Shown piece after piece: positions 16,291 through 24,598 of a stretch of DNA of 36,244 nucleotides. Below the pieces are notes generated by a model. That model made no database searches, was not told the origin of the DNA, and saw only the letters and a program-made list of their open reading frames with translations. Positions within the stretch are counted from its first letter, which is position 1. Each line of letters begins with the position of its first letter. A program made the translations under genes and the position numbers. This DNA is from Sulfurospirillum sp. (lineage in GTDB: Bacteria; Campylobacterota; Campylobacteria; Campylobacterales; QNZT01). The stretch spans positions 1-36,244 of the forward strand of contig QNZU01000071.1 in the NCBI GenBank assembly GCA_003978405.1, written 5' to 3'.

Positions 16291-17418
16291 TTAGTCCATT
16301 TGTCTTCTAAGAAATGTCGGATAGTCCAAATCTGTTGTATCAGAGATATATTCTCCACCACCACTTATCTTAATGCTCTTTTTAACAATCGGAGCTTCTT
16401 CTTTAGTAGTCTGATTTGAAGGAAGATCAGTACCATTGATCGGTTTTAACTCTTCTTTACCCTCAAATCCAGTTGCTACAATTGTGATTTTGACTTCATT
16501 TTCACCAAAACTCTCATTTGTAGTGGTACCAAATATCACATCAGCATCCTCATCCGCACTGTCATAAATGCTATCCATTGCCATTTGAATCTGAGTAAGA
16601 GGGAAATTTGGATGAATATGAAAATGAACAAGAACACCCATTGCACCGTTGATATTCATATTATCTAGCAGTGGAGACTCAATAGCATTTCTGACTGCCT
16701 CAATTGCAGCATCGTCACCCTCAGCCTCTCCGACTCCAAGAATTGCCATTCCTTTGTGGCTCATTACTGTTTGAACATCAGCAAAGTCAAGATTGATATC
16801 ATTTGCTCCATGAGAAAGTACCACGGCACTCATTCCACCTACTGCTCTAGCCAAAATATCATCAACAAGTTTGAAACTCTCTTTGATACCTAGGTTTTTA
16901 TCAACAATAGCCAAAAGCTTGTCATTTGGAATAACTACTATAGAGTCACTCTCTTGTTTTAAATCATTTATACCCTCTTGAGCCAACTGTGATCTTTTTC
17001 TACCCTCAAATGCAAATGGCTTTGTTACTACTGAAACTGTAAGAGCACCAACCTCTTTGGCAGCTTGAGCAACTATCGGAGTAGCTCCGGTTCCTGTTCC
17101 GCCACCCATTCCTGAAGCGATAAATACTATATCTGCACCTTCAAGTGCTTCTTTGATATTTTCAAAGCTCTCTAATGCAGCATTTTTACCAACCTCTGGT
17201 TTCATTCCAGCTCCCAGTCCTCTAGTTAGTCTCTCACCAAGTTGAATCTTTGTTTGTGCTAATGAATCTTTTAAAGCTTGTGCATCAGTGTTTGCAACGA
17301 TCAACTCAATCTCACCGACTCCCTGACTGATCATTTGGTTGACCATGTTTCCACCACCGCCACCGACTCCGATAACTTTTATCTTTGCACCAATGACTTG
17401 TGACTGATTATTTGACAT
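16291..17418 (-). CDS. ftsZ: cell division GTPase FtsZ
   Basis: FtsZ is the tubulin-like GTPase that forms the division ring. The 375-residue protein has the nucleotide-binding VIGVGGGGGNMVNQM (16-30), the tubulin signature GMGGGTGTGATPIVA (104-118), and the T7 loop with NLDFADV (NxDFAD). A linker ends in the conserved tail DLDYPTFLRRQ, which binds FtsA. AGAGGAG lies a few bases before the ATG. It is the last gene of the ppiD-ftsA-ftsZ unit and is followed by a strong terminator. Confidence 0.98.
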   Translation of the reverse strand: MSNNQSQVIGAKIKVIGVGGGGGNMVNQMISQGVGEIELIVANTDAQALKDSLAQTKIQLGERLTRGLGAGMKPEVGKNAALESFENIKEALEGADIVFIASGMGGGTGTGATPIVAQAAKEVGALTVSVVTKPFAFEGRKRSQLAQEGINDLKQESDSIVVIPNDKLLAIVDKNLGIKESFKLVDDILARAVGGMSAVVLSHGANDINLDFADVQTVMSHKGMAILGVGEAEGDDAAIEAVRNAIESPLLDNMNINGAMGVLVHFHIHPNFPLTQIQMAMDSIYDSADEDADVIFGTTTNESFGENEVKITIVATGFEGKEELKPINGTDLPSNQTTKEEAPIVKKSIKISGGGEYISDTTDLDYPTFLRRQMD

Positions 17419-17448
17419 TTTTTCTCCTCTTTTTAAATTTAATTTTTT

Positions 17449-18819
17449 CTAAAATAGTTGTGAAATTTTATTCCACAGTTTTTTAAATGGCCCCTCACTG
17501 GAGTCGTTATCTGCTAAATCATCCAAACCGAAAGGTTGAGATATATCATCGCTCTCATATTCATCATCTATTATTCCTTTATTGATAAATTCACTCTCTT
17601 CATCCAAAGGATTGGTACCACTTACAGATGGGGAGATCACTTCATCTTTGTATCTTAAGTTTCTGCTAGAATCCATCTCATATGGAGTAAATCTTCCTGC
17701 TCCATATAAAACAAGACCTATTGATGTGGCAAATTCAGGTCCTTTTAAAGTGTCAAACATTCCCTCGATTTGACTTTCATTTGGTCGTGCTAATCTTACT
17801 GGCATATTGTTAAATATAGCTTGTGCCAACTCTTTAATTCCGTCAAGTTTGGTTAAGCCACCAGTTAGTACTACTCCAGCACCAAGCTGGTCAGAAAAGC
17901 CACTGTCTTCAATCGATTTTGCTATGATCATCAAAGTCTCTTCAACCCTTGCATAGATGACATTTGAGACAATTTCAAGTGAGACATCATTGCTACTATT
18001 TTCATCACCAATACTTGGTAATTCTATAGTATCATTAGAGTCACTTTTTAAGCTTCCATAATCTATCTTGACTCTCTCAGCAGCACCGATTGGTGTGTGA
18101 AGTGCCATAGATAGGTCATTTGTTACATTGTTGCTTCCAACTCCTAAAAAGTCATTGTATCTGATTGAATTTCCCTGATGTATGACAATATTTGAAGTAG
18201 CGCCACCAAGATCTACCACAGCAACTCCAAGCTCTTTCTCATCTTCATTAAGCACAGCTATACTTGAAGCATAGCCGTTTAAGACTATATTATCTATCTC
18301 GACTGATGCTGATTTTACAGCTTTTTTAAGATTGTTCAGGCTAGATTTTAATACTGTTATGATATGAACTTGCACCTCAAGTCTTGATCCGTTCATGCCA
18401 AGTGGATCATCAATATTTGCATGATCATCAACTCTGAAATTATAAGGAAGAACATGAAGTTTTTCATACTCATTTGGTATATTGGCATTATGATCAGCCA
18501 TCTGTAAGACTCTATTGATCTCTTTGATGCCGATCTCTTTGTTAGGGACATTTACTACCCCATAACTGTCAACACTTTTTGTATAGGCTCCAGATATTGA
18601 TACTATCACTCTGTCGTAGTGGGTACCAGCTACTCTTTTTGCATCATTGATAGCATGTTTTATTGTTCTAGAGGCTAACTCTATATTTGTAATAATACCC
18701 TTTTTTATACCTTGGGATTTGGATATACCAGCTCCTAGTATCTTAACACTATCTTCATTATGCTGAGCAATAATGGCACACACTTTTGTTGAACCGATAT
18801 CGACACTTAAGACAATCAT
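17449..18819 (-). CDS. ftsA: cell division protein FtsA
   Basis: FtsA is an actin-like ATPase that tethers FtsZ to the membrane. The 456-residue protein starts with the phosphate-1 loop VDIGSTKVCAI (6-16). The FtsA-specific 1C subdomain comes next (DRVIVSISGAY onward), then VAVVDLGGATSNI and VVLTGGLTKLDGI. The C-terminal amphipathic helix is FKKLWNKISQLF. A linker from about 385 to 440 is longer than in E. coli FtsA (420 residues) and acidic. Seven bases separate it from the gene before and 30 from ftsZ. Confidence 0.97.
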   Translation of the reverse strand: MIVLSVDIGSTKVCAIIAQHNEDSVKILGAGISKSQGIKKGIITNIELASRTIKHAINDAKRVAGTHYDRVIVSISGAYTKSVDSYGVVNVPNKEIGIKEINRVLQMADHNANIPNEYEKLHVLPYNFRVDDHANIDDPLGMNGSRLEVQVHIITVLKSSLNNLKKAVKSASVEIDNIVLNGYASSIAVLNEDEKELGVAVVDLGGATSNIVIHQGNSIRYNDFLGVGSNNVTNDLSMALHTPIGAAERVKIDYGSLKSDSNDTIELPSIGDENSSNDVSLEIVSNVIYARVEETLMIIAKSIEDSGFSDQLGAGVVLTGGLTKLDGIKELAQAIFNNMPVRLARPNESQIEGMFDTLKGPEFATSIGLVLYGAGRFTPYEMDSSRNLRYKDEVISPSVSGTNPLDEESEFINKGIIDDEYESDDISQPFGLDDLADNDSSEGPFKKLWNKISQLF

Positions 18820-18826
18820 AATTTAA

Positions 18827-20305
18827 CTACCCTTCCTTTTTACTAAGCTGTACTAACTGTTTGATTTCATATCTGTTTTTTAACTGTTTGATCAACCCTT
18901 TTTGAACAGAGTCTCTTTTAAGGTCAGCAATATTTTTTGAAAGCACCGCATCCTCTTTTTTAAGTCCGTCACTATCGAGTAGTTTTTGGGCTTTGATTTT
19001 ATATGCTATTACACTGCTCTTGGTTGAAGCAGTTCCACTCTCATTTTCATTTGTAAATATGGCTTGAGCTAGTGCATTTGATTCCTGCGGGTTTAGCTTG
19101 TCACTCTTTTGGAGTTGAGAAATTGTTAAAAATCCTAATTCAACTCCATCTTCAATACCATTTTTTGCTAATGTATTTGCCTTTTGTCTTAACTCTTTCA
19201 TGCCTTTCTCTTTTGCAAGGTCAGCTTTAGCTAAAACTTTTGCCTTTTCAAATGGAAGAGCTTTTGGTTTGTTGATAGAGACAATCTTTCCTGTTAGGTA
19301 ACCATCCTTTAAAGCAACAGCTTTAATATAATCTCCCTGCTTCAAAGAGGATATTTTTGAAAGATCAAAAGGAGCATTGTCAGCATCCACTGTGATGGTC
19401 TCATCAGCTTTTATCTTCCCTTTTTTAAGTTCCAGATATTTTTTTAATGCTGCTTTTTTGATCTTTTTTAGAGCATAAGCTTTTTTTACATCCTCTTTTA
19501 CATCTTCAAATTTTTTGATTTTTCCATCACTGTTTTTAAACTGGAGTCTGTTTTTTTGGTAAAACTCTTCAAGACTCTTATCATCAACATCAATATCTTT
19601 TGCCAATACTCTTATTGCTTCAATTGTGTAGCTTAGTTTAGATTTGTAACTCTCTTTGTGGTTTTGCCAAAACTTTTGAATCTCTTCATCGTTTAAGCTT
19701 ACACTTTGTGGATCTAATGTGAGCTTTTTTATGACAATATCTTTTTTCAGGTTTTTACCGGCATAAAGTGCCTCTTTTTCAAGAGGTGTAGCTTTCATTT
19801 TTAGCAAGTTTGTCAATTTTCTAAGGATGATTCCCTTTTTAACCTCTTCTTCAAACTGCTTTTTATTTATACCTTTTGATCTGAGTATCTGCTCTAATCT
19901 TGATTTACTAAACTTCCCGTCAACCCAAAAAGCTTTGATTGAGGTAAACTCTTTGATCACTTCATCATCAAGTGCAGTTATACCAAGCTCATCAGCATAA
20001 TTTAGAAGAATATTATCATCAATCAGTTTTGCAAAAGCCTGTTCTTGCAGATGCATTTGATTTGCCATCTCTTTTGTAAACTTTCCTTGAAAAACAGAGT
20101 TGTAGTAACTGTACAGGTTGTTTAAGGTTGATTGCATATCTGAGTTTGTGATATATCGGTCTCCAACCTTGGCAATTTTATCTCCACCTGCATTGCCGTA
20201 TTTGTATGCACCCCATCCAACAGCACCCGAACCTATGAAGGCAATTGCACTGATCCAGAGCGTAGGGACTAAAAATTTTCTGTTTTTTTGCATCCAATCA
20301 ATCAT
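18827..20305 (-). CDS. PpiD/SurA-type periplasmic chaperone (peptidylprolyl isomerase family)
   Basis: The 492-residue protein has a short cytoplasmic N-terminus, one membrane anchor (about 12-33), a SurA_N_3-type chaperone region (about 35-190) and a PPIC-like region near 230-360. It fits the PpiD class: inner-membrane anchored, helping newly exported proteins fold. The parvulin core is poorly conserved, so isomerase activity is doubtful. It lies directly upstream of ftsA and ftsZ, an arrangement common in Campylobacterota, so it probably carries their promoter. Calling it ppiD is reasonable but the family is divergent. Confidence 0.82.
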   Translation of the reverse strand: MIDWMQKNRKFLVPTLWISAIAFIGSGAVGWGAYKYGNAGGDKIAKVGDRYITNSDMQSTLNNLYSYYNSVFQGKFTKEMANQMHLQEQAFAKLIDDNILLNYADELGITALDDEVIKEFTSIKAFWVDGKFSKSRLEQILRSKGINKKQFEEEVKKGIILRKLTNLLKMKATPLEKEALYAGKNLKKDIVIKKLTLDPQSVSLNDEEIQKFWQNHKESYKSKLSYTIEAIRVLAKDIDVDDKSLEEFYQKNRLQFKNSDGKIKKFEDVKEDVKKAYALKKIKKAALKKYLELKKGKIKADETITVDADNAPFDLSKISSLKQGDYIKAVALKDGYLTGKIVSINKPKALPFEKAKVLAKADLAKEKGMKELRQKANTLAKNGIEDGVELGFLTISQLQKSDKLNPQESNALAQAIFTNENESGTASTKSSVIAYKIKAQKLLDSDGLKKEDAVLSKNIADLKRDSVQKGLIKQLKNRYEIKQLVQLSKKEG

Positions 20306-20346
20306 GTTTCTATTAAGCCTATTTCATTTTATTTGTTATTGCGACT

Positions 20347-20352
20347 ATTATA
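20347..20352 (-). promoter_or_regulatory. possible promoter -10 of the ppiD-ftsA-ftsZ operon
   Basis: Minus-strand TATAAT at 20352-20347 lies in the 128-base gap between the aldolase-like gene and the PpiD-type gene, 42 bases before its ATG. No good -35 is visible. Confidence 0.35.
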
Positions 20353-20433
20353 TTGAATAAGTTCAAAATTTATCTATAATATTTACTAAGCTATAACTTA
20401 TTTATTAGATTAGATTTGATATTAAAATTATAA

Positions 20434-21000
20434 TTAAGATTTTTGGTATTTAATCAGTTTGCAACTGTTCTCTAAAATAGCAATTTTTTTAATCATAGAG
20501 GTCAAATCTCTACTATATGAGAATAGTCCATAACCTTTTATGATCAAAATATCTCTTTCACTTTTTTTTAGCTCTTTATATATCTCATCTGAAGCTCTTT
20601 TATACCAGGTATCAAAATCCTTAGGATCGTAAATATCGAGCTTTCCTATGTATTTGTAACCAAAAAAATCTTTTGGCAAAAAGTGATCATGATCTAAAGA
20701 GTATGAGGTGATGAAAGGGGGCATTGTATAAGCAACATACTTTGCTTCAGAAATATTTTGATAGATCTTTAGATGTATATCGGCATCTATACTTGCATCA
20801 TTCCATCGGTAATCTTTTCTCTCATAAAGTGTAATAAAATCACTATCTTTAAGATTGTTAAATACAGCATCTTTTGTATTGATAATAAATTTGTCATCTT
20901 CAATCTTAACCGATATGGAGCCGTGAAATATTCCAAGAAAATTTTTAAAAAACATTGAGTTTGATGCAGACTTTAGTTCATTTATAAGATACTTTTCCAT
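20434..21000 (-). CDS. class II aldolase/adducin-like protein, function unknown
   Basis: The protein (188 residues from the ATG at 21000) resembles the class II aldolase/adducin fold: an N-terminal HGSISVKIEDDKFIIN segment where the sugar-phosphate binding GNxS motif normally sits, an IDADIHLKIYQ stretch where the HS motif is usual, and the late IIKGYGLFSYS (like HGxG). The usual His ligands of fuculose-phosphate aldolase are only partly recognisable, so I would not assign an aldolase activity. An upstream in-frame TTG at 21015 is possible, but neither start has a Shine-Dalgarno. It is divergent from rsmH and precedes the ppiD-ftsA-ftsZ unit. Confidence 0.65.
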   Translation of the reverse strand: MEKYLINELKSASNSMFFKNFLGIFHGSISVKIEDDKFIINTKDAVFNNLKDSDFITLYERKDYRWNDASIDADIHLKIYQNISEAKYVAYTMPPFITSYSLDHDHFLPKDFFGYKYIGKLDIYDPKDFDTWYKRASDEIYKELKKSERDILIIKGYGLFSYSRDLTSMIKKIAILENSCKLIKYQKS

Positions 21001-21019
21001 ACAAGATGATAGCAAATAG

Positions 21020-21028
21020 TGCTATAAT
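21020..21028 (+). promoter_or_regulatory. extended -10 promoter of rsmH
   Basis: TGCTATAAT is a perfect extended -10 element (TGnTATAAT) and predicts a start near 21035. The leader of about 15 bases holds the AAAAGGGG ribosome binding site. No clear -35, as expected with an extended -10. Confidence 0.55.
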
Positions 21029-21049
21029 GTTGCATAAAAGGGGTAAAAA

Positions 21050-21958
21050 TTGAAAATTCCGCACATTCCTGTTCTATTAGATGAGATTGTAGAGGTATTT
21101 AAGGATATCAAAGGAGAGTATATTGTTGATTGTACTGTCGGATATGGTGGGCACAGTGAGGCACTGTTAAAAAGATATCCCGATAAAAAGCTCATTTGTA
21201 TAGATCAAGATGATGAAGCACTCAAGTTTTCAAAAGCAAGATTAGCTCCTTTTAAAGATAGAGTTATTTTCAAAAAAGGACGCTTTTCTTCACATATTAG
21301 CCAACTCAAAGAGCTTGATATAGGTGGAATTTTGGCAGATATTGGGGTATCTTCACTCCAATTAGACCAAGCTGATAGAGGGTTTCGATTTGATTCAAAT
21401 AGACTTGATATGAGAATGGATACCAATATAAATTTTGATGCAAAGCAGTTGATAAACAGTTACACTCAAAGTGATCTTCAAAGAGTGCTAAAAGAGTATG
21501 GTCAGATAAGAGAGTATAAAAAGATGGCTTCACTGATCATACAAAACAGACCTTTTGATTCAGCCAAGGAGTTGAGTTCGCTTATAGCCAAACATTTTAG
21601 AAGTTCAAAAATTCATCCTGCTACACTTCTTTTTCAAGCTCTAAGAATTGAGGTCAATGATGAGATAGGAGAGTTAAGAAGACTGCTTCAATCTATCAAA
21701 AATTTAAACATATCTAATTTAGTAGTAGCTATAATCTCTTTTCACTCACTTGAGGACAAAGAGGTAAAGAGTGCATTTAAAGAGTGGAGCCAAAACTGTA
21801 TCTGTCCAAAAGAAGCGATAAAGTGTGAGTGTGGCGGTGATTCCTCTTTGGGGAAGATCTTAACAAAAAAGCCCATTACCCCTACAGGAGAAGAGATTGC
21901 AAACAATCCAAGATCAAGAAGTTCAAAACTCAGAGCATTTAGATTTGCCGATAGATGA
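21050..21958 (+). CDS. rsmH: 16S rRNA (cytosine1402-N4)-methyltransferase
   Basis: RsmH (MraW) methylates C1402 in the ribosomal P site. The 302-residue protein has HIPVLLDEIVEVF (5-17), the SAM-binding motif DCTVGYGGHSEALL (27-40), CIDQDDEAL, GILADIGVSSLQLDQADRGF (94-113), LFQALRIEVNDE and IISFHSLEDKEVK, and it ends in PRSRSSKLRAFR. The start is TTG, with AAAAGGGG upstream and no nearby ATG in frame. As in many bacteria it heads a division gene pair, with an FtsL-like gene overlapping its 3' end. Confidence 0.96.
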   Translation: MKIPHIPVLLDEIVEVFKDIKGEYIVDCTVGYGGHSEALLKRYPDKKLICIDQDDEALKFSKARLAPFKDRVIFKKGRFSSHISQLKELDIGGILADIGVSSLQLDQADRGFRFDSNRLDMRMDTNINFDAKQLINSYTQSDLQRVLKEYGQIREYKKMASLIIQNRPFDSAKELSSLIAKHFRSSKIHPATLLFQALRIEVNDEIGELRRLLQSIKNLNISNLVVAIISFHSLEDKEVKSAFKEWSQNCICPKEAIKCECGGDSSLGKILTKKPITPTGEEIANNPRSRSSKLRAFRFADR

Positions 21959-22262
21959 AAAAGAGATTTTGCTTGAAGAGTATGATAAAGAGCAAAGCAG
22001 AGTTAAAAATATAACATTTAAAGAGCTTCTATTTTTATATCTTCTTATAGTGATAATTTTATCGATAGTGGTACCAAAGATCTATTTTAGCAATCAAATA
22101 TACTATATTTCAAAAGAGATAAACAGTATGTATCATAAATATACTGCCTTAAAAGAGGAAAAAGATGCACTCTTAAGAGAGATTGAGGCCTTGAAATATA
22201 GGATCAATGTCCAGGATGAACTCTCTAATGACAATGAAGAAGAGAGCGATTTGGATCAGTAA
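21897..22262 (+). CDS. FtsL-like small bitopic division protein
   Basis: The 121-residue protein has a cytoplasmic acidic N-terminus, one membrane helix (about 44-65) and a periplasmic coiled coil (about 70-105, with ALKEEKDALLREIEALKYR). Size, topology and place directly after rsmH are those of FtsL, which is too variable to identify by sequence alone. The TTG start at 21897 lies 62 bases inside rsmH. It is supported by AGGAG placed six bases before it (ACAGGAGAAGAGA-TTG). Later TTG codons lack such a site. Its 3' end runs 38 bases into the convergent gene. Confidence 0.7.
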   Translation: MQTIQDQEVQNSEHLDLPIDEKEILLEEYDKEQSRVKNITFKELLFLYLLIVIILSIVVPKIYFSNQIYYISKEINSMYHKYTALKEEKDALLREIEALKYRINVQDELSNDNEEESDLDQ

Positions 22263-22932
22263 TAAAATTATAACCGTTATAGATAGTAAAGATACCGTAA
22301 GCTATCACAGTCAATGATGCCAATTTTAAGATTAGATTTCTTGTAGAGCTCTGCTTTAAAAATCCTACAAAAAAGCCCATACCAAACATTGCAGGAATGG
22401 TACTAAGACCAAAGAGAAGCATTACTAAAGCTCCCCAAAACGGACTTGCCGTGCTTGCTGCTGTGATTGCAAAGAAATAGACAAATCCGCAAGGCAAAAG
22501 ACCGTTTAGCATCCCAAGCATGAAAAATGAACCAAGAGATTTTGATCTTAAAAATGTTCGAAAACTATCTTGGTACCACTTGCTTTTTGAAAAAGTGTGC
22601 TCAATCAAAGTCAAAAACTTTACCTTGCCAAGCAGTGATAGTCCGGTTAAGATCATCAAAACCCCGGCAATTACCAAAAGTGTTCCGTTTGTGTAGTTGT
22701 TAAATGTAGCTACACCTCCAATATATCCAAATATCGCTCCAAGTATTGTGTAGGTCAAAACTCTTCCAAATGAGTAAAAAAGATGGGATAGAATTTGATT
22801 AAGTTTTGATACTTTATCATCAATCTTGGTACTTGAGTATGCCACTACTATTCCTCCACACATACCAACACAGTGACTAAATGATCCTAGAAAAGCTATT
22901 GTTATGATGGTTAGTAGATTGATTGCATCCAT
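22225..22932 (-). CDS. TauE/SafE-like (UreH/DsbD-type) six-helix membrane protein
   Basis: The 235-residue polytopic protein starts with the cysteine-bearing motif GSFSHCVGMCGGIV (16-29), typical of the UreH-like/DsbD transmembrane family listed as sulfite exporter TauE/SafE. A second family motif, GLLPCGFVYFFAITAASTAS, occurs near 144-163 with a third Cys. Close relatives sit beside cbb3 oxidase maturation genes and are thought to move copper or nickel. Here it directly follows a NosL-related gene by three bases on the same strand, which supports metal handling. The 3' end overlaps the convergent FtsL-like gene by 38 bases. Confidence 0.82.
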   Translation of the reverse strand: MDAINLLTIITIAFLGSFSHCVGMCGGIVVAYSSTKIDDKVSKLNQILSHLFYSFGRVLTYTILGAIFGYIGGVATFNNYTNGTLLVIAGVLMILTGLSLLGKVKFLTLIEHTFSKSKWYQDSFRTFLRSKSLGSFFMLGMLNGLLPCGFVYFFAITAASTASPFWGALVMLLFGLSTIPAMFGMGFFVGFLKQSSTRNLILKLASLTVIAYGIFTIYNGYNFITDPNRSLLHCH

Positions 22933-22935
22933 TTT

Positions 22936-23430
22936 TTAAATTCCAAGTACCTTTTTCCTAATGATTGGATTTGTCAAATCTTCACCTCTTAGAACTCTGT
23001 TTTTCATCTGGTTAAAATTTATATATCCATCTTTTTTCATCCCATAAGCTCCAAATCCGTGTCTCATAGGGGTTGCTTCATTGATGCTGTACCAAGCCTT
23101 GGTCGCGTCGATCCAACTATTTTTATCTTTTGCCCATACCCACATCTTTGCATGATCGAGTTTTTTATCTTTTAGCCACAAGATCATACACCCTACATCA
23201 TCAAATACCCATGTTTTACCACTTTTTGAAGCAACTTGAGCAGAGTGTGAAATATCATCTATGATCATTTTGCATTGCGGATCTTGAAGATGATGCAGAT
23301 TTAGATCGAGAGGTTTTTGCTCCAAATTTCCCTTATAGACACTGACCATCTGCTCCTTTTTAGAGAGTGAGACAAAGATCAGTGCCACAATTGCTATAAA
23401 GATAAATATAGGAATCAGTTTTTTTAACAT
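22936..23430 (-). CDS. NosL-related membrane-anchored protein
   Basis: The 164-residue protein has an N-terminal membrane anchor (about 5-23) and a periplasmic domain. Its motifs match the NosL/copper-chaperone pattern: DPQCKMIIDD (50-59, in place of CxxCGM), SHSAQVASKSGKTWVFDD (61-78) and GCMILW (80-85). NosL binds copper for nitrous oxide reductase. This form keeps one Cys and a Met at the first site and a Cys-Met pair at the second. Only one base separates it from serA upstream and three from the TauE/SafE-like gene downstream. I infer a periplasmic metal carrier serving the downstream membrane protein. Confidence 0.72.
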   Translation of the reverse strand: MLKKLIPIFIFIAIVALIFVSLSKKEQMVSVYKGNLEQKPLDLNLHHLQDPQCKMIIDDISHSAQVASKSGKTWVFDDVGCMILWLKDKKLDHAKMWVWAKDKNSWIDATKAWYSINEATPMRHGFGAYGMKKDGYINFNQMKNRVLRGEDLTNPIIRKKVLGI

Positions 23431-23431
23431 C

Positions 23432-24598
23432 TTAGTCCAAAAGTCTTACACTGATGATACCCTCTATTTTGATCAGCTCAACTAGTGTATCATTTGAAAT
23501 ATCACCCTCTATATCAATGAGGTTATAGGCAATCTCATCTCTGCTTTTGTTTAGCATATCTATGATATTTATCTGCTTGTTTGCCAAAAATGTTGTGATA
23601 TTTCCTATCATATTTGGAATATTCTCATTTGTGATACATATTCTTTTGTTTCCACATTTAGGCATAGAGCATTGTGGGAAATTGACAGAGTTATTGATAT
23701 TTCCGTTTTCAAGAAAATCTTTTATCTCATCAACAGCCATAACAGCACAATTCTCTTCACTCTCAATTGTAGAGGCTCCAAGATGTGGGATTGCGATAAC
23801 TCCATCGGTATTTAAAAGTTCATCTTGAGGAAAATCTGTAATATATTTTTTGACCTTTTTATTTTTAATCGCATCAAAGATATCTGCATTGTTAACCAAT
23901 TCACCTCTTGAAAAGTTGATGATACTAACACCATCTTTCATCATCGCAAGAGTTTTGGCATTGATCATCTCTTTGGTACTATCAAGCAAAGGCACATGTA
24001 TTGTGATGTAATCGACCTGTTTTAAGAGTGTCTCCAGACCTGTTGCTTTTTCTACTTCACCAGAGAGCATCCATGCAGCATCTACTGATATATATGGGTC
24101 ATAACCTATCACTTTCATTCCAAGAGAGAGTGCATCATTTGCCACAAGTGCTCCGATAGCTCCTAGACCTATAACTCCCAAAGTTTTGCCCTTGATCTCA
24201 TTACCTGCAAAATTTGATTTGTTCTGCTCTACAAGAGCGGGGACATCTTCACCTTTGCCTTTTAGAGAGTTAACCCAGTTTACCCCACCTATGATATCTC
24301 GACTTGCCAGAAGCATTGAAGCAATCACGATCTCTTTAACAGCATTTGCATTAGCTCCTGGGGTATTGAAAACGACAATTCCCTCTTTGGTGCACTTTTG
24401 AACCGGAATATTGTTTGTTCCCGCACCGGCTCTTGCTATCGCTTTTAGGTTTGGACCAAATTTATAATCGTGTAGTTTGAAACTTCTAAGCACGATAGCA
24501 TCAGGATCACTAAACTCACTTGCCACCTCATATCTATCTTTATCAAATCTATCAAGACCTTTTGGTGAAATCTTATTTAGAGTTAAGATTTTAAACAT
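23432..24598 (-). CDS. serA: D-3-phosphoglycerate dehydrogenase
   Basis: SerA starts serine synthesis by oxidising 3-phosphoglycerate with NAD. The 388-residue protein has the substrate-binding AIARAGAGTNNIPV (53-66), the Rossmann motif GVIGLGAIGALVA (141-153), INFSRGELVNN with the catalytic Arg, and IPHLGASTIESEENCA with the catalytic His. A C-terminal ACT domain (about 318-388) is fused without the intervening domain of long SerA forms. The start overlaps the serC stop (ATGA), so the two are coupled. Confidence 0.93.
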   Translation of the reverse strand: MFKILTLNKISPKGLDRFDKDRYEVASEFSDPDAIVLRSFKLHDYKFGPNLKAIARAGAGTNNIPVQKCTKEGIVVFNTPGANANAVKEIVIASMLLASRDIIGGVNWVNSLKGKGEDVPALVEQNKSNFAGNEIKGKTLGVIGLGAIGALVANDALSLGMKVIGYDPYISVDAAWMLSGEVEKATGLETLLKQVDYITIHVPLLDSTKEMINAKTLAMMKDGVSIINFSRGELVNNADIFDAIKNKKVKKYITDFPQDELLNTDGVIAIPHLGASTIESEENCAVMAVDEIKDFLENGNINNSVNFPQCSMPKCGNKRICITNENIPNMIGNITTFLANKQINIIDMLNKSRDEIAYNLIDIEGDISNDTLVELIKIEGIISVRLLD

